Positions 1 to 9,524 of a stretch of 64,000 nucleotides of DNA are shown here, piece by piece (the first letter of the stretch is position 1; each line of letters begins with the position of its first letter). This DNA is from DASSFZ01 sp035283185 (GTDB taxonomy: Bacteria; Chloroflexota; Anaerolineae; Fen-1058). A program made the position numbers and the translations under genes. Location: contig DATEUJ010000124.1 in the NCBI GenBank assembly GCA_035283185.1, forward strand, positions 4,438-68,437. Direction: 5' to 3'. Below the pieces are notes generated by a model. It saw only the letters and a program-made list of their open reading frames with translations, searched no databases and was not told the DNA's origin.

Positions 1-93
1 CGCCCCGCAGCCGGCGACCAGCAAAAGCAGCACGCTCGACAAGACTGACAGAACCACGGCGACACCGATGGAACGACGTCGCTGATTGGGCAT
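1..93 (-). CDS. Lipoprotein, N-terminal fragment (runs off the window)
   Basis: Only the first 31 codons lie in the window. The start ATG is at 93 on the minus strand, preceded by GGGGGAGG six bases upstream. The peptide begins MPNQRRRSIG, continues with a hydrophobic stretch of about 17 residues and reaches LVAGC-GA, a good lipobox with the cysteine at residue 29. This supports an exported lipoprotein. The mature domain is outside the window, so no function can be given. Confidence 0.6.
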   Translation of the reverse strand, partial: MPNQRRRSIGVAVVLSVLSSVLLLLVAGCGA

Positions 94-161
94 GTACAAC
101 CTCCCCCGGACAAGCGCACTAAGTCTGACTCTTAGACGCCAGCCAGAGGCCATTCGTTCCA

Positions 162-1856
162 CTACTGTTTGAGAATGACCGGCAAATACGCCCCAAAGAC
201 CGGGTTGTTGTAGTAGCGGGTGACCGACCGCAGGTCACGCTCCCGGCCGAAGATCACATAGCGTGGGACCGAAGAGCCACTGCCGCCAGTGCCCTGCAGC
301 GTGAAACCTGCGGCCGTCCAACCCAGTGACGTCGGTGCGAAGGGTTGGACGGAAATGTAATCCCCCCAGCGATTCACGTTCGGTCCTGTAGTGCCGGATA
401 CGCCATAGCCCAGGTACCAGGGCGGTGGGGTGTATCCCGCGGCGCGACTGAAATCATCATCAACGCCCACAGCAAAAGAAGGATGGATGGATCCACTGCC
501 GTAGAACAGACCGACACCAACATCTCCACGCGCATTCGGCGCGGCCGCCGGGTAAGCATAAGCGATACCGGAAGACCAGACATAGGGCCGGTCAAGATAT
601 GCCCGATCCGATTCCCTGACTCGCACGGCTTCGACATAGGGCCAGGTGAAGCCGCCGCCTTGCGCCGAGCCCCACAGGAACCCTATGCGGTCCCGGCTGA
701 CCCAACCCGCCTTGATGCGCCCGTCGTCGAAGCCGCACCAGTTGCGGCCATCGGGACCGGGGCATGAATGCGTCGGGTTGAACCACGCCGCCGAGAGATT
801 CACGTCATCCCAGAAGATAGTTCCGGAATCCTCCGCCCACCGGAAAACGCGAACCTGCGAGAGGGTGTTGTGAGAGCCAAAGTACATTGTCTCCCACGCG
901 CCGTGCGTGCACCGAAGTGATAGATTGGAGAGAGGAACTGAGCCGAGATCAAGAAAACTGTACGAAAATGCTGCCCCGGCAGATATTGGATCGAGCGGCA
1001 TCTTGAACATCCAGGCATCGTTCACGAAGGTTCCGGCATACGGTCCTCGGTTCGTGGTTATCCAGACGTAATCGTTGCTGAGACACATGTCCGGATAATC
1101 CCACTCCGTGTTGATGGCTGATATGAAGTCGTAATACCACCAGTTGCCAGCGGCAGCGTCCTGAGGACGCGCGGCAGCCAGCCGAAAGATGTTTTGCCCG
1201 CTTCCGGCCGGGCCGCTTGAGACGTACTGCAGGAACCAGAGGAAGATATCGCGACTCGGGTCATAAACGACGATCTGGTCGCAGCAGAATCCTCCGAATG
1301 ACGCCGGGAATGTCGTGTAGGGATTCAGGTAGCTGAAGGTCTGCCCACCGTCGGTCGAAAGGGCGGCATACCAGTTGCCCGTGCCAAACACGATATGGCC
1401 GCTATTAGCAAACGTCGGCTCCGTCGTTCGCGACGTTTGGCTGTTAATCGTAGAGCCCATCGTTGAATTGCGGAAGACCGTAAAGTCGCCCGGTGCTGTG
1501 GGTGATTGCGGCGATTGCCCGGAGAGCAGCGATGGAGGATTCGTCGCCGTGGACGGATCGGGGTTCGAATCCAGCCGCTGCACGGCTGTCTTTCCTTCAG
1601 GCAGAGGTGGCATAGGGAGAGGATGACTCTCGCGCACCTCTTCAATCCAAGCTGCCTGCTCGGGGGATAGCACGGGCGGCACTGGCAACAACTGCGCCTT
1701 AGCAGCCTGTGCGGGCGCAACGTTCGCAGTGCGGGCCTGGATACCCACTGCCCCATTAGGCGCAGGCGGCGCAAAGAGCGCCGCCTGCGCAGACTGCGCG
1801 ACAAACACACTTATGGCTAGCAACAACCCGATCATGGCGAACCTGCTGAGCTTCAT
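162..1856 (-). CDS. Secreted BNR/sialidase-like beta-propeller protein
   Basis: 564 residues. A signal peptide ending near AQSAQA (about residue 25) is followed by a Pro/Ala-rich stretch to about residue 120 and then a body rich in repeats such as ALSTDGGQTFSYL, an Asp-box-like sequence typical of BNR/sialidase propellers. No catalytic arginine triad could be assigned, so an enzymatic role is not claimed. The protein ends GAYLPVILKQ; a YLP-hydrophobic terminus also occurs in the lamin-tail protein at 31.7-36.1 kb. The start is supported by GAGAGGAGG about nine bases upstream of ATG. Confidence 0.7.
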   Translation of the reverse strand: MKLSRFAMIGLLLAISVFVAQSAQAALFAPPAPNGAVGIQARTANVAPAQAAKAQLLPVPPVLSPEQAAWIEEVRESHPLPMPPLPEGKTAVQRLDSNPDPSTATNPPSLLSGQSPQSPTAPGDFTVFRNSTMGSTINSQTSRTTEPTFANSGHIVFGTGNWYAALSTDGGQTFSYLNPYTTFPASFGGFCCDQIVVYDPSRDIFLWFLQYVSSGPAGSGQNIFRLAAARPQDAAAGNWWYYDFISAINTEWDYPDMCLSNDYVWITTNRGPYAGTFVNDAWMFKMPLDPISAGAAFSYSFLDLGSVPLSNLSLRCTHGAWETMYFGSHNTLSQVRVFRWAEDSGTIFWDDVNLSAAWFNPTHSCPGPDGRNWCGFDDGRIKAGWVSRDRIGFLWGSAQGGGFTWPYVEAVRVRESDRAYLDRPYVWSSGIAYAYPAAAPNARGDVGVGLFYGSGSIHPSFAVGVDDDFSRAAGYTPPPWYLGYGVSGTTGPNVNRWGDYISVQPFAPTSLGWTAAGFTLQGTGGSGSSVPRYVIFGRERDLRSVTRYYNNPVFGAYLPVILKQ

Positions 1857-1914
1857 GGCGATTGCCTCCTCTCTATGTGATGGATTTATCCCATAACATA
1901 AACGATTCCACTGG

Positions 1915-2260
1915 TCATTTTTCCATCATGGTGCAGATCGATGTGGAAAATTCGTGACTACTCACGGCTTTTCCGGACCAGTTGAATTGCATCAAGCTGA
2001 ACCCGGCCACCGCCACGTCGAGTTCATTGGCGACTTGGGTGGAACCGGCCGGGTCGGATCACGCCAAGGCCGCGCGGACGTGATCGTAATTGGCCGGCGA
2101 TGCCGAGCTGATAGTAGGCCGCGTGGTATATGTCCACCTGCTCCCGATCGGAGCTGAGATCGACGTCCGTCGCCAGTTGAACCGTCGGATTGGGGAGGCG
2201 CTGACCGGTGGACTTGTCCCAGCCGATCAGAGGTATCTGCCCTGTTCTCCGGGCATGTGC
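1915..2260 (-). pseudogene. Decayed remnant of a secreted protein gene
   Basis: No intact gene lies between 1857 and 2356. On the minus strand, one frame (about 2260 to 2100) reads like real protein: GQIPLIGWDKSTGQRLPNP, then DREQVDIYHAAYYQLGIAG. After a frame change near 2100 it reads NYDHVRAALA, a TGA stop at 2061-2059 where Trp would fit, then SDPAGSTQVANELDVAVAG. The second part resembles the A-x-L-x-W-x-D-P-x-G-S...N-x-L-D pattern of C-terminal domains of some subtilases. I read it as a pseudogene with one frameshift and one nonsense change. The family assignment is tentative. Confidence 0.35.
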
Positions 2261-2356
2261 CTGGTGACTGTGGGCGTATTATATACTAATTATGTACTAA
2301 TGCCGTCCTTGTGTCTGACCGGCAAGCCGGTATAATCCCCCCACCCGGAGACGCGT

Positions 2357-3682
2357 ATGTCTAAGACACTGATCAAAAACGTAGACGTGATCACGCTCGA
2401 CGCGGTAGGCGCCGTTCTGCGCAACGCCAGCATCGCCATCGACGGCAGGACGATCCTCGCCGTCGGCGACCCGCCGCGCGACTTCGCGCCTGACGAGACG
2501 ATCAACGGCACCAACCACGTCGCCCTGCCGGCGTTCTTCAACGCGCACTGCCACGCGCCGATGACGTACGAGCGGGGCTGGGCAGAAGACTTGCCGTTCC
2601 CGCGCTGGCTGAACGAGAAAATCTGGGTGGCCGAATCGGCGCTCACGCCCGACGACGTGTACTGGGGCGCGGCGCTCGCCGCGTGCGAGATGATCCGGGG
2701 CGGCGTCGCCGCGTTCAACGATCACTACTTCTACATGGATCGCGTTGCGGAGGTGGTCGAGCAGTCGGGCCTCAAGGGCGGGCTGGCGTGGTGTGTGTTC
2801 GGCATCGGCGACGACAAAGAGATCGGCGCGAATCTCGACGGCACGCTCGCCTTCGTCGAGCGCTGGCAGGGCCGCGCCGATGGCCGGCTGCGCCTGATGC
2901 TCGGCCCGCACTCGCCATACATCTGCCCACCCGAGTTCCTGGCGCGCGTCGCCGCGATCGCTCACGAGCGCGGCCTGACGATCCATTTGCACGTCGCCGA
3001 GTCGCAGGAGCAGGTGGACAACTCGCTTCGGGCGCATGGCAAAACGCCGGTTGCGCACCTCGCCGCGCTGGGTGTGTTCGACGGGCCGTGCGTCGCCGCG
3101 CACTGCCTCGTCGTCGGCGAGGACGACCTCGAGATTCTCGCGCGACACGGCGTGCACGTGGCCCACACGCCGATCACGTACATGAAGCTGGCGATGGGCG
3201 TGAACGACCTGTCGCGCTTCTTCGCACGCGGCATCAACGTCGCCATCGGCACGGACGGGCCGGCCTCGAACGCCGACATGGACATGCTGGCCGCGATTCG
3301 CCAGACAGTCATCCTGCAAAAACACGAGCAGCGCAATCCTGAAGCGCTGCCCGGCGACACGGCACTGCGCATGGCGTCGCAGAACGGCGCGCGGGCGATG
3401 GGCGTTGTCGATTCGGGCGCGATCGCGCCAGGCCGCGCGGCCGACCTGGCGCTGATCGACATGGACAAGCCGCACCTGCTGCCACGCCACGACCTGGTCG
3501 CCAACGTCGTCCACTCGGCCAAGGCCGCCGACGTGACGCACCTGATCGTCGACGGCCGGCTGCTGTATCGAAACGGCGAGCTGCTGACGCTGGACGAGGA
3601 CAAGATCAAGGCCGAAGCGGAACGCGGCGCGTTTCGCATGGTCGGCAGCGAGATGCGCAGTGTGCGCGAGTATCGAGGATAG
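2357..3682 (+). CDS. Amidohydrolase, MtaD/SsnA-like deaminase
   Basis: 441 residues, complete. It shows the amidohydrolase metal-site pattern in order: NAHCHAPMT (about residue 60), GPHSPY (about 180), HLHVAES (about 210), AAHC (about 247) and IGTDGPASN (about 298). The family contains 5-methylthioadenosine/S-adenosylhomocysteine deaminases, guanine/cytosine deaminases and triazine hydrolases. The VAHTPITYMKLAMG segment matches the position of VAHNPxSNMKL in MtaD-type enzymes, so a cytoplasmic adenosine-thioether deaminase is the best guess. The exact substrate cannot be fixed from sequence. It is a lone plus-strand gene, convergent with the lipoprotein gene that follows. Confidence 0.75.
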   Translation: MSKTLIKNVDVITLDAVGAVLRNASIAIDGRTILAVGDPPRDFAPDETINGTNHVALPAFFNAHCHAPMTYERGWAEDLPFPRWLNEKIWVAESALTPDDVYWGAALAACEMIRGGVAAFNDHYFYMDRVAEVVEQSGLKGGLAWCVFGIGDDKEIGANLDGTLAFVERWQGRADGRLRLMLGPHSPYICPPEFLARVAAIAHERGLTIHLHVAESQEQVDNSLRAHGKTPVAHLAALGVFDGPCVAAHCLVVGEDDLEILARHGVHVAHTPITYMKLAMGVNDLSRFFARGINVAIGTDGPASNADMDMLAAIRQTVILQKHEQRNPEALPGDTALRMASQNGARAMGVVDSGAIAPGRAADLALIDMDKPHLLPRHDLVANVVHSAKAADVTHLIVDGRLLYRNGELLTLDEDKIKAEAERGAFRMVGSEMRSVREYRG

Positions 3683-3699
3683 CCCGGTTGAGGTAAGGG

Positions 3700-3733
3700 A
3701 GACTTCGGAAGTCTTCAAAGACTTCCGAAGTCT
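3700..3733. repeat. Paired 15-bp palindromes AGACTTCsGAAGTCT, probable bidirectional terminator
   Basis: AGACTTCGGAAGTCT (3700-3714) is followed four bases later by AGACTTCCGAAGTCT (3719-3733). Each word is an odd-centred palindrome and the two are reverse complements, so the pair can fold as one long hairpin. It lies between convergent genes. The same word pair occurs at 60776-60873. Confidence 0.75.
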
Positions 3734-3763
3734 ATGGCTACGTGCGTCGCACGTTTCGTCCGG

Positions 3764-6700
3764 CTATCTCACTTGCGGCTTGCCTTTGTGCTCGATGACC
3801 CGCAGCGGCACCGACGCGATTCCGCCCGGCGGCACGTTGGGCGCGCCCGGACTGGGCGACCAATCGTCGTGCCACACGCCGTACTCGTCACGGCTGAAGC
3901 TGCGGTCCGGGCCGAGCGCGCCGAAGATGACCAGCTCGAGCACCTGGCCGCCAGGTTTGATTAGGCGCACGCCGTCTCCGTTGTCGTTGAGCCCGATGTG
4001 GGTCACCTGGCGATAGAGCACCAGGAATTTGCCAGCCTCTAGCACCGTCCCGGCCGGGAACTCGTAGGCCGCGCCGGTGGTGGCGCTCTCGATCGACCAG
4101 CCGCCGATGTCGACCATGATCGCGCCGGTGTTGGTCAGCTCGATCCACTCATCCTGCGGGTTGGCCGTGCCGCTGCCGTCCCAGTCCACTGCGCCGGGCG
4201 CCGGCAGGATCTCGTTGAGGCGAACGCCGGTGAGCGTCGGCTGCGCCGTCGCCGTGGCGGTAGGCGTCGCGCTAGGCGTCGCCTGTGTAGCCGTCGCGGT
4301 CGGCGTTGGCGTCTGAGTCGCCGTGGCGGTAGGCGTCGCGCTAGGCGTCGCCTGCGTAGCCGTCGCGGTAGGCGTTGGCGTCTGAGTTGCCGTCGCCGTC
4401 GCAGTAGGCGTCTCGCTGGGTGGCGTCTGAGTTGCCGTCGCAGTAGGCGTCACGCTGGGTGGTGTCTGTGTAGCCGTCGCAGTAGGCGTCGCGCTAGGTG
4501 GCGCCTGTGTGGCCGTCGCTGTCGGCGTGACCGATACCGTCGGCGTCGCGCTGGGCGTTGCCGGTGCAGTGGTCGGGGTCGATGTGGCCGTCGCCGTCGG
4601 CGTCTGGGTAGGCGTAGCCCTAGCGGTCGGCGTCGGCAATCGCTGCCACACGACAGAGAGGCGCGCCAGGCCGCCGTTCTCGAAGTATTCCACGACGACT
4701 TGGTGCGCGCCGCCGAGACTCACGTCGGCCGTGTAGGGCGTGTTACCGGCGCTGTCGTGCCATTCATTCAACACCAGCCTGCCGTCCACGGTGATGCGCA
4801 CGCCGTCGTCAGAGATCGCGACGAAGCGGTACACACCCGGCTCGAAGCTCAACTGCCGGCTCCAGCGCGCCGAGAATCCGTCCATAGGCAACCCAGGCGC
4901 GGGCGAGCCGCCCTGCCAGTTGAAGTCGATCGCTTTGTCGTTGCGTGTCAGCGCCGGGTTCCCGCTCAAGTTCCGGTTCGACCAATACTCGCCTTTCCAG
5001 TCGGTGATCGACACCGGCAACTTTTCCCACCACAGGCTGATGCGGGCGTCGCCTGTCCGCTCGTAGAACTCCACTTTCAGGCCGTGAAAACCAGCGGCCA
5101 TCGTCACGTCCGCAGTGACCTCTCGCGCCGCGCCGTCGCGCCAATCGTCGATGACCAGGCCGCCGTCGACCCACAACCGGACGCCGTCGTCGACGAGGAG
5201 GTGGAACCGATAGGTAGCCGCTTCGAAGTTGAGGCTGCGCGTCCAGCGCGCCGAGAAATTGTCGGCAGGCACGACTTGAGCCGGCGTGCCAGCGCCCCAG
5301 TTGAAGTCTACCGTCTTGTCATTGCGCGTGACGACCGGGCCGCCGCTCAGCGCCCCATTCGACCAGTATTCACCCTTCCAATCGGGGTACGTGCTAAACT
5401 TCTCCCACCAGACCTGGATGAGCGCGCTGCCCACGCGTTCGAAGTACTCGACGCGAAGCGCGTGGTTGCCCGCATCCAGCCGCACGTCCGCTGCGACTTC
5501 GCGCACGCCGCCCTCGCGCCACTCGTCGACGATCAGTGCGCCGTCGACGTACAGCCGGACGCCGTCGTCCACCAGCGCGCGGAAACGGTACGTCCCTTCG
5601 TCGAACCCCATGGTGCGCGTCCAGCGCGCGGAGAAGTTGTCGGCGGACAGAGAAGCATCCGGCGCGCCGCCGCCCCAGTTGAAGCTGATGCTCCCGTCGT
5701 TGCGCACGAGCTTTGCCGCGCCCGTCAGGCCGGCGTTGGCGTAATACTCGCCGCGCCACTCCGGGAACTCGCCGGGACGCTCCCACCAGAACTGGATCTG
5801 GGCGTCGCCCCTGTTTTCGTAGTATTCGACGCGCACCGCGTGCAAGCCCGCGCTCAACGTACGATCCGCCGAGTAAGTGACATTCGACGCATCGTGCCAC
5901 TGGTCGACGATCAGCTCGCCGTCGAGCCACACGCGCACGCCGTCGTCGCTGCGCACGGTGAAGCGGTAGACGCCTGCGGCAAACCCGAGCGAGCGCGTCC
6001 ACCGTGCCGAAAAGTCATCCGCCGGGATCGACGCCGCCGGCGAGAAAGCGCCCCAGTTAAAGTTGACGTCGGGATCGCCGCGCACGAGCGCAGGCGCGCC
6101 CGACAGGCTGCGGTTGGCGTAGTATTCGGCGCGCCAGCCGACGACTGCCGGCGTGGGCGTGGGGCCGACGACCACCTGCACCCAGAACGGCTGCTGTCCG
6201 TCGTCGCCGATGCCGAACAGGACCCCCTTGCCATCGCGCAGCAGCCAGTTGCCTCGATACGTGCCGGCGGCGGCGGGCGCGACCAGACTCACGGACACGT
6301 CCACCGTGGCGCCGGGCAGCGTCGATCCGGGCAGGGGCCATACGGCCGGCCCACCCATGGCGTCGCCGCTGGCGAACACCAGCGCGTAGGAAGCGTCCCA
6401 GGCGCACGTTCCGCTGTTGCGAAGCCGCCAGGCTTTGATGAACGAAGCGCCGGGCGCGACGACGGTCTTATCGGGAATCGTCAGGTCGCTCACAAAGGTC
6501 ACCCGGTTGGAGCAGGCGACGCCTGCCGGCGTCGGCGAGGCTGTTGCGCCGGGCGTCGGCTCGGTCACGGGCGGCTGAAACGCGAAATCGGCGGTGGCCT
6601 TCGAGACGAAGTCGTCCGTCGCCGCGACGATGACGAGCCGATCGCCCGTGATCGGCGTGCCGTCTGCCCAGGCCCCGGGCACGAAGACCACGATGTTGAT

Positions 6701-7024
6701 CGCGCCGTTTGCGTCTGCGATGGCGTCGCCGAACGGCTGAAGCGCCGCGCCGGCATTCGGCGGGCCGAAGCGAATGGCGACGTGCGCGTTCGCCGGGAAA
6801 CCCACGCCGACGATGGTGACCGGCGTGCCGGGGCCGCCGGAGGCCGGGTTGAGGGCAATGACCGCCGGCGTGACCGGCGGCGCGGTTGGAGCGATCGTTG
6901 GTTCAACGCTCGGCGCGATCGTTGGTTCAGGTGTTCGCTGAGCGCCGCACGCCGACACAATCGCGGCCACGGCGAACAGTGCCATGATGAGAAGAAATCG
7001 GTTGAAGAAAATGTGGATATTCAT
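3764..7024 (-). CDS. Surface lipoprotein: IPT-like, NBR1-like, four PA14 domains, Thr/Pro linker, lamin-tail domain
   Basis: 1086 residues. A lipoprotein signal ends VSAC (Cys26). A short Pro/Thr linker leads to an IPT/TIG-like domain (about 55-150), then an NBR1-like Ig domain with WRLRNSGTCAW and GTYRGNWLLRDGKG (about 170-290). Four PA14 domains follow with a 127-residue period starting near 295, 421, 549 and 675. Each carries the W-x-x-E-Y-Y/W start, FNWG/Q, FSARW and the DDGVR-x-x-x-DG-x-x-x-x-x-W core. A Thr/Pro/Ala linker spans about 795-930 and a lamin-tail domain (VRLNEILPAPG to SPSPGAPN) closes the protein. PA14 often binds glycans, so carbohydrate binding or surface adhesion is an inference. 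No catalytic domain is visible. Confidence 0.8.
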   Translation of the reverse strand: MNIHIFFNRFLLIMALFAVAAIVSACGAQRTPEPTIAPSVEPTIAPTAPPVTPAVIALNPASGGPGTPVTIVGVGFPANAHVAIRFGPPNAGAALQPFGDAIADANGAINIVVFVPGAWADGTPITGDRLVIVAATDDFVSKATADFAFQPPVTEPTPGATASPTPAGVACSNRVTFVSDLTIPDKTVVAPGASFIKAWRLRNSGTCAWDASYALVFASGDAMGGPAVWPLPGSTLPGATVDVSVSLVAPAAAGTYRGNWLLRDGKGVLFGIGDDGQQPFWVQVVVGPTPTPAVVGWRAEYYANRSLSGAPALVRGDPDVNFNWGAFSPAASIPADDFSARWTRSLGFAAGVYRFTVRSDDGVRVWLDGELIVDQWHDASNVTYSADRTLSAGLHAVRVEYYENRGDAQIQFWWERPGEFPEWRGEYYANAGLTGAAKLVRNDGSISFNWGGGAPDASLSADNFSARWTRTMGFDEGTYRFRALVDDGVRLYVDGALIVDEWREGGVREVAADVRLDAGNHALRVEYFERVGSALIQVWWEKFSTYPDWKGEYWSNGALSGGPVVTRNDKTVDFNWGAGTPAQVVPADNFSARWTRSLNFEAATYRFHLLVDDGVRLWVDGGLVIDDWRDGAAREVTADVTMAAGFHGLKVEFYERTGDARISLWWEKLPVSITDWKGEYWSNRNLSGNPALTRNDKAIDFNWQGGSPAPGLPMDGFSARWSRQLSFEPGVYRFVAISDDGVRITVDGRLVLNEWHDSAGNTPYTADVSLGGAHQVVVEYFENGGLARLSVVWQRLPTPTARATPTQTPTATATSTPTTAPATPSATPTVSVTPTATATQAPPSATPTATATQTPPSVTPTATATQTPPSETPTATATATQTPTPTATATQATPSATPTATATQTPTPTATATQATPSATPTATATAQPTLTGVRLNEILPAPGAVDWDGSGTANPQDEWIELTNTGAIMVDIGGWSIESATTGAAYEFPAGTVLEAGKFLVLYRQVTHIGLNDNGDGVRLIKPGGQVLELVIFGALGPDRSFSRDEYGVWHDDWSPSPGAPNVPPGGIASVPLRVIEHKGKPQVR
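4240..4640. repeat. Minisatellite-like Thr/Pro linker coding repeat
   Basis: Tandem degenerate units based on GTCGCCGTGGCGGTAGGC and GTCGCGCTAGGCGTC encode the TPTATATQTPPSATP-type linker of the PA14 lipoprotein. Several 60-70 bp blocks are almost identical, so copy number probably varies between strains. Confidence 0.7.
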
Positions 7025-7252
7025 GCCAATCCCCCCTGCAGCTCAAGCCTCGTCGACTGCATTCAACTACTGGAACGCCTGCGTGCATCTACCGGTTCCA
7101 CGCCGCGCCGGCGAACTGGATGGCGTCGATCACCTGTAGTGTAATCGACGGCGCAGGGGTTTGCATCAAGCAAATGATGTCGTTCGCCTACATCATTCGC
7201 TGGTGACTGCCTACGACAAAAGACGGATACGCAGCCTCGTTCTATCTGCGAT

Positions 7253-7951
7253 TCACGCCGAACGATGCCACACGCCCGTGCATTCCGGCAGGACAGTGAG
7301 CCGCTCGCGTGCGACCCGTTCGGCCAGCGCGTCGCCGAAAAAAAAGCGCGCCAGCCTCTCCGCTTCTTCAACCGACTCGAACCGGTAATCCGTCCGTATC
7401 CAGCTCGATCGAAAGTCACACTCTTCTTCGAGCAGCCTGTAGTATTCGGCCAGCGCATCCGTCGGCGGCTCCGGCGCTTCGCGCCCGGTGCCGAGCGTCT
7501 CCAGGATGATCGCCGTGCCGCCGGGCCGCAGAACGCGTATCATCTGCCCGACGGCAAGTCTGATGCCTTGTCGCCAGTTATCCGGATACCAGCCGGTGGC
7601 ATGCCCGAAGCTCCAACCCGAGACGCAAATGTCGGCGATGCCGTCGCGAGCAGGCAGGCAACAATTGTCGGCCACTGCCAGAAGCCAGTTGTGCGGGGGG
7701 AGATGGGGCAGCGTGCCGGCCGCCACGTCGAGCATCGCCTTCGATGCGTCGAACGCGATGATCGAGCGAGCGTGGGGCGCGATCAGGCGCGTCAGCCGGC
7801 CCGTTCCGGCGCCCATTTCGACGACGTCCAGGCCGTGCAGCGGCCGGATCTGCTGCAGCGCGTGAGGGATATTATGCAGGTAATCCTCGTGCGCCACTAA
7901 TTCATCATACTCCGCGACCCGCTCGCGATAGATCAATTCGTAATCCGGCAT
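7253..7951 (-). CDS. Class I SAM-dependent methyltransferase
   Basis: 232 residues. Motif I is VVEMGAGTGRLT (about residues 43-54). The acidic end of strand 2 is IIAFDAS, and later VLRPGGTAIILETLG matches motif III/post-III. This is the UbiE/BioC-like Methyltransf_11 fold with no extra domain. The substrate is unknown. The gene stands alone on the minus strand between two lipoprotein genes, with about 60 bp to the next gene, so context does not help. Confidence 0.7.
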   Translation of the reverse strand: MPDYELIYRERVAEYDELVAHEDYLHNIPHALQQIRPLHGLDVVEMGAGTGRLTRLIAPHARSIIAFDASKAMLDVAAGTLPHLPPHNWLLAVADNCCLPARDGIADICVSGWSFGHATGWYPDNWRQGIRLAVGQMIRVLRPGGTAIILETLGTGREAPEPPTDALAEYYRLLEEECDFRSSWIRTDYRFESVEEAERLARFFFGDALAERVARERLTVLPECTGVWHRSA

Positions 7952-8011
7952 CTATCTAACGTTACCACAGAATCGCCGGATTGCGATACAATCCGCCGCG
8001 CCGTGCCACGT

Positions 8012-8581
8012 TCAGATTGAGCCGAACTGCTCTCGCATCCAGACCTCATGGGGCGCGGTTGGAATGAGTCCAGAGTCTGATGTTGGCGTTTCACCGGGTT
8101 GCGTGGAGGCTGAAGGCGAGTCTTTGACGAAGTTGAGTGCGCCCTGTCCGTCATCGTGCGAGATAGTCAGGCGGTCGCCCGCAAGCTCAAACCGAGCGCT
8201 GGCTTCCAAGGCTTGGAAGTACCGCTGCTCCTGCTCCATCACGCGCTCGTCGGCGCAAGCCATCAGCGTGCTAACGATGTTGTTGATCGAAAGCGTGGCG
8301 CCATTCACCTGATACTCGCCTCCGTACGAATTGCAGCCTCCTGAGCCGCCGACTCGGCCACCAGCGCCGAACTCCAGGGTGAGCGAGGTTCCCTCAATGA
8401 CCGGCGCTTCTGCGCCCGCGACACCAAAGGACACCAGCCGCCAGTTCGTGTTGGCTAAGGCGTCCGTAGCGCCTGGCGGCACGGTTGGCGCGGCAGTGGG
8501 TACTGGCGCCGATCCAATCGGCGCGCAGCCTGATGTTATCAGGATGATCGCCAGGAGAAATATCAGCTTTGAAAGCTTCAT
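8012..8581 (-). CDS. META-domain (HslJ-like) lipoprotein
   Basis: 189 residues from the ATG at 8581, which has AAAGGAGGA eight bases upstream. The frame stays open further upstream, but only this start gives a clean lipoprotein signal MKLSKLIFLLAIILITSGC with Cys19. After a Pro/Thr linker, a META domain spans about 40-150: ANTNWRLVSFG, GRVGGSGGCNSYGGEY, TLMACADERVMEQEQRYFQAL and LTISHDDG. META proteins are small beta-rich envelope proteins linked to heat shock or motility in other bacteria; the biochemical role is unclear. The C-terminal 35 residues are low complexity. Confidence 0.75.
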   Translation of the reverse strand: MKLSKLIFLLAIILITSGCAPIGSAPVPTAAPTVPPGATDALANTNWRLVSFGVAGAEAPVIEGTSLTLEFGAGGRVGGSGGCNSYGGEYQVNGATLSINNIVSTLMACADERVMEQEQRYFQALEASARFELAGDRLTISHDDGQGALNFVKDSPSASTQPGETPTSDSGLIPTAPHEVWMREQFGSI

Positions 8582-8606
8582 GTCGTCCTCCTTTCTTGCG
8601 GTTCCG

Positions 8607-8903
8607 TCATGTGGTCTCGATCGAAGGCTGAAAGCCTGGGTCACGTTGTAGTTGGTCTGGATAAGGCTGCAGCTCAGAGTAAGCGATACGCGCCGACGCG
8701 ACCAATGGCTCGTTGAAAGGGATCATCGCGACGACCAACTCAGCCAGGAACTCCGGCAGATACTCGCGGGTGACCGATCCGTCGCGCAGCGTGCGCACCA
8801 GCGCCACGTACCGGCCATAGCCACTGACGGGGACGTGCAACTGCATGGTCGAAGATGTCAGGCCGTGTTGAAAGATAGGCGGATATGTTGTTGTAATAAA
8901 CAT
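8607..8903 (-). CDS. Hypothetical protein, 98 residues
   Basis: The frame is open further upstream, but the ATG at 8903 with GGAGAGGAGC about ten bases away is the most likely start. The product MFITTTYPPIFQHG to FQPSIETT has regular hydrophobic periodicity (ALVRTLRDGSVTREYLPEFLAELVVAMIPF). It has no signal peptide or recognised domain. It ends 26 bp before the META lipoprotein start. It overlaps nothing else credible, but it could still be non-coding. Confidence 0.4.
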   Translation of the reverse strand: MFITTTYPPIFQHGLTSSTMQLHVPVSGYGRYVALVRTLRDGSVTREYLPEFLAELVVAMIPFNEPLVASARIAYSELQPYPDQLQRDPGFQPSIETT

Positions 8904-8950
8904 GCTGCCATGCTCCTCTCCCCACTTTACAACTATATCCGGATTGCAGG

Positions 8951-9289
8951 GGATCGATCTTTTCCGCTTTACGTGCCTGGAAAGAAGGCCAGTCGATCCC
9001 CGTCGAACGGGTGATTCACGAGGCAACCGAACTTTTGGAAACACTCTACCAGCCTGGACTAGCGGACGGGCGGTTGCCAGAGAGGAAAGGAATATCCGTA
9101 ACGCTGAGCGAGAGAGAACGCCAGGTGCTCGGCTGGGTTGCAGAGGGGCTCTCAAACCAGGAGATTGCCGGGCGCTTATTCATCACGGAGCGCACCGTCC
9201 GTTTCCACATCACCTCGATCTTCAACAAGCTCGGGGCGGATAACCGTACGCAGGCCGTGGCGATTGCCAACCGGCTGGGTATGCTTTAG
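8951..9289 (+). pseudogene. Truncated LuxR-family regulator, C-terminal piece with HTH
   Basis: The C-terminal part, SERERQVLGWVAEGLSNQEI followed by AGRLFITERTVRFHITSIFNKLGADNR, is a complete LuxR/NarL helix-turn-helix. A GTG at 9011 could start a 92-residue protein. The same frame upstream, however, reads IFSALRAWKEGQSIPVERVI, which matches the linker before the HTH in large LuxR/STAND regulators (compare AWAEGRAMTLDQAIAYALE at the end of the neighbouring gene). This frame runs into a stop at 8897-8899 and the sensor/ATPase part is missing. I favour a 5'-deleted remnant; a functional mini-regulator from GTG is possible. Confidence 0.55.
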
Positions 9290-9524
9290 ACAGTGGTCAA
9301 CGCCGCCCGCCAGAGGCTGATCGCATAAACGGGCCAGGGCAGATGCAGGCTGAGGCGGTGTGATTTTTTGCTGAATAGACATCGAACTCAATGCCAGATT
9401 GACATCCATCCGAGCCCACGCATGATCACCACCTGGCTGCGAGACTGAACGGCTGCTCTTATGGCCGCGGTGTGGTAAGGAGGAATACCTATCTAGGATA
9501 TAATTGTCTGCGGAGGATCTGGTG

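Noticed and set aside
1560..1580. GGTTCGAATCC-like T-loop word
   Set aside because: It lies inside the 162-1856 coding region and no acceptor stem or anticodon arm can be built around it.
2297..3718. 473-codon minus-strand frame opposite the amidohydrolase
   Set aside because: No recognisable motif, very high Arg/Val/Asp content; shadow of the real gene.
4240..4640. Tandem repeat that could suggest a CRISPR array
   Set aside because: Units are degenerate and coding (Thr/Pro linker), with no unique spacers and no cas genes nearby.
4700..7144. 814-codon open frame on the plus strand opposite the PA14 lipoprotein
   Set aside because: Composition is Arg/Ala/Val-rich with no domain, and it is a mirror of a GC-rich coding strand. 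The minus-strand gene has clear domains.
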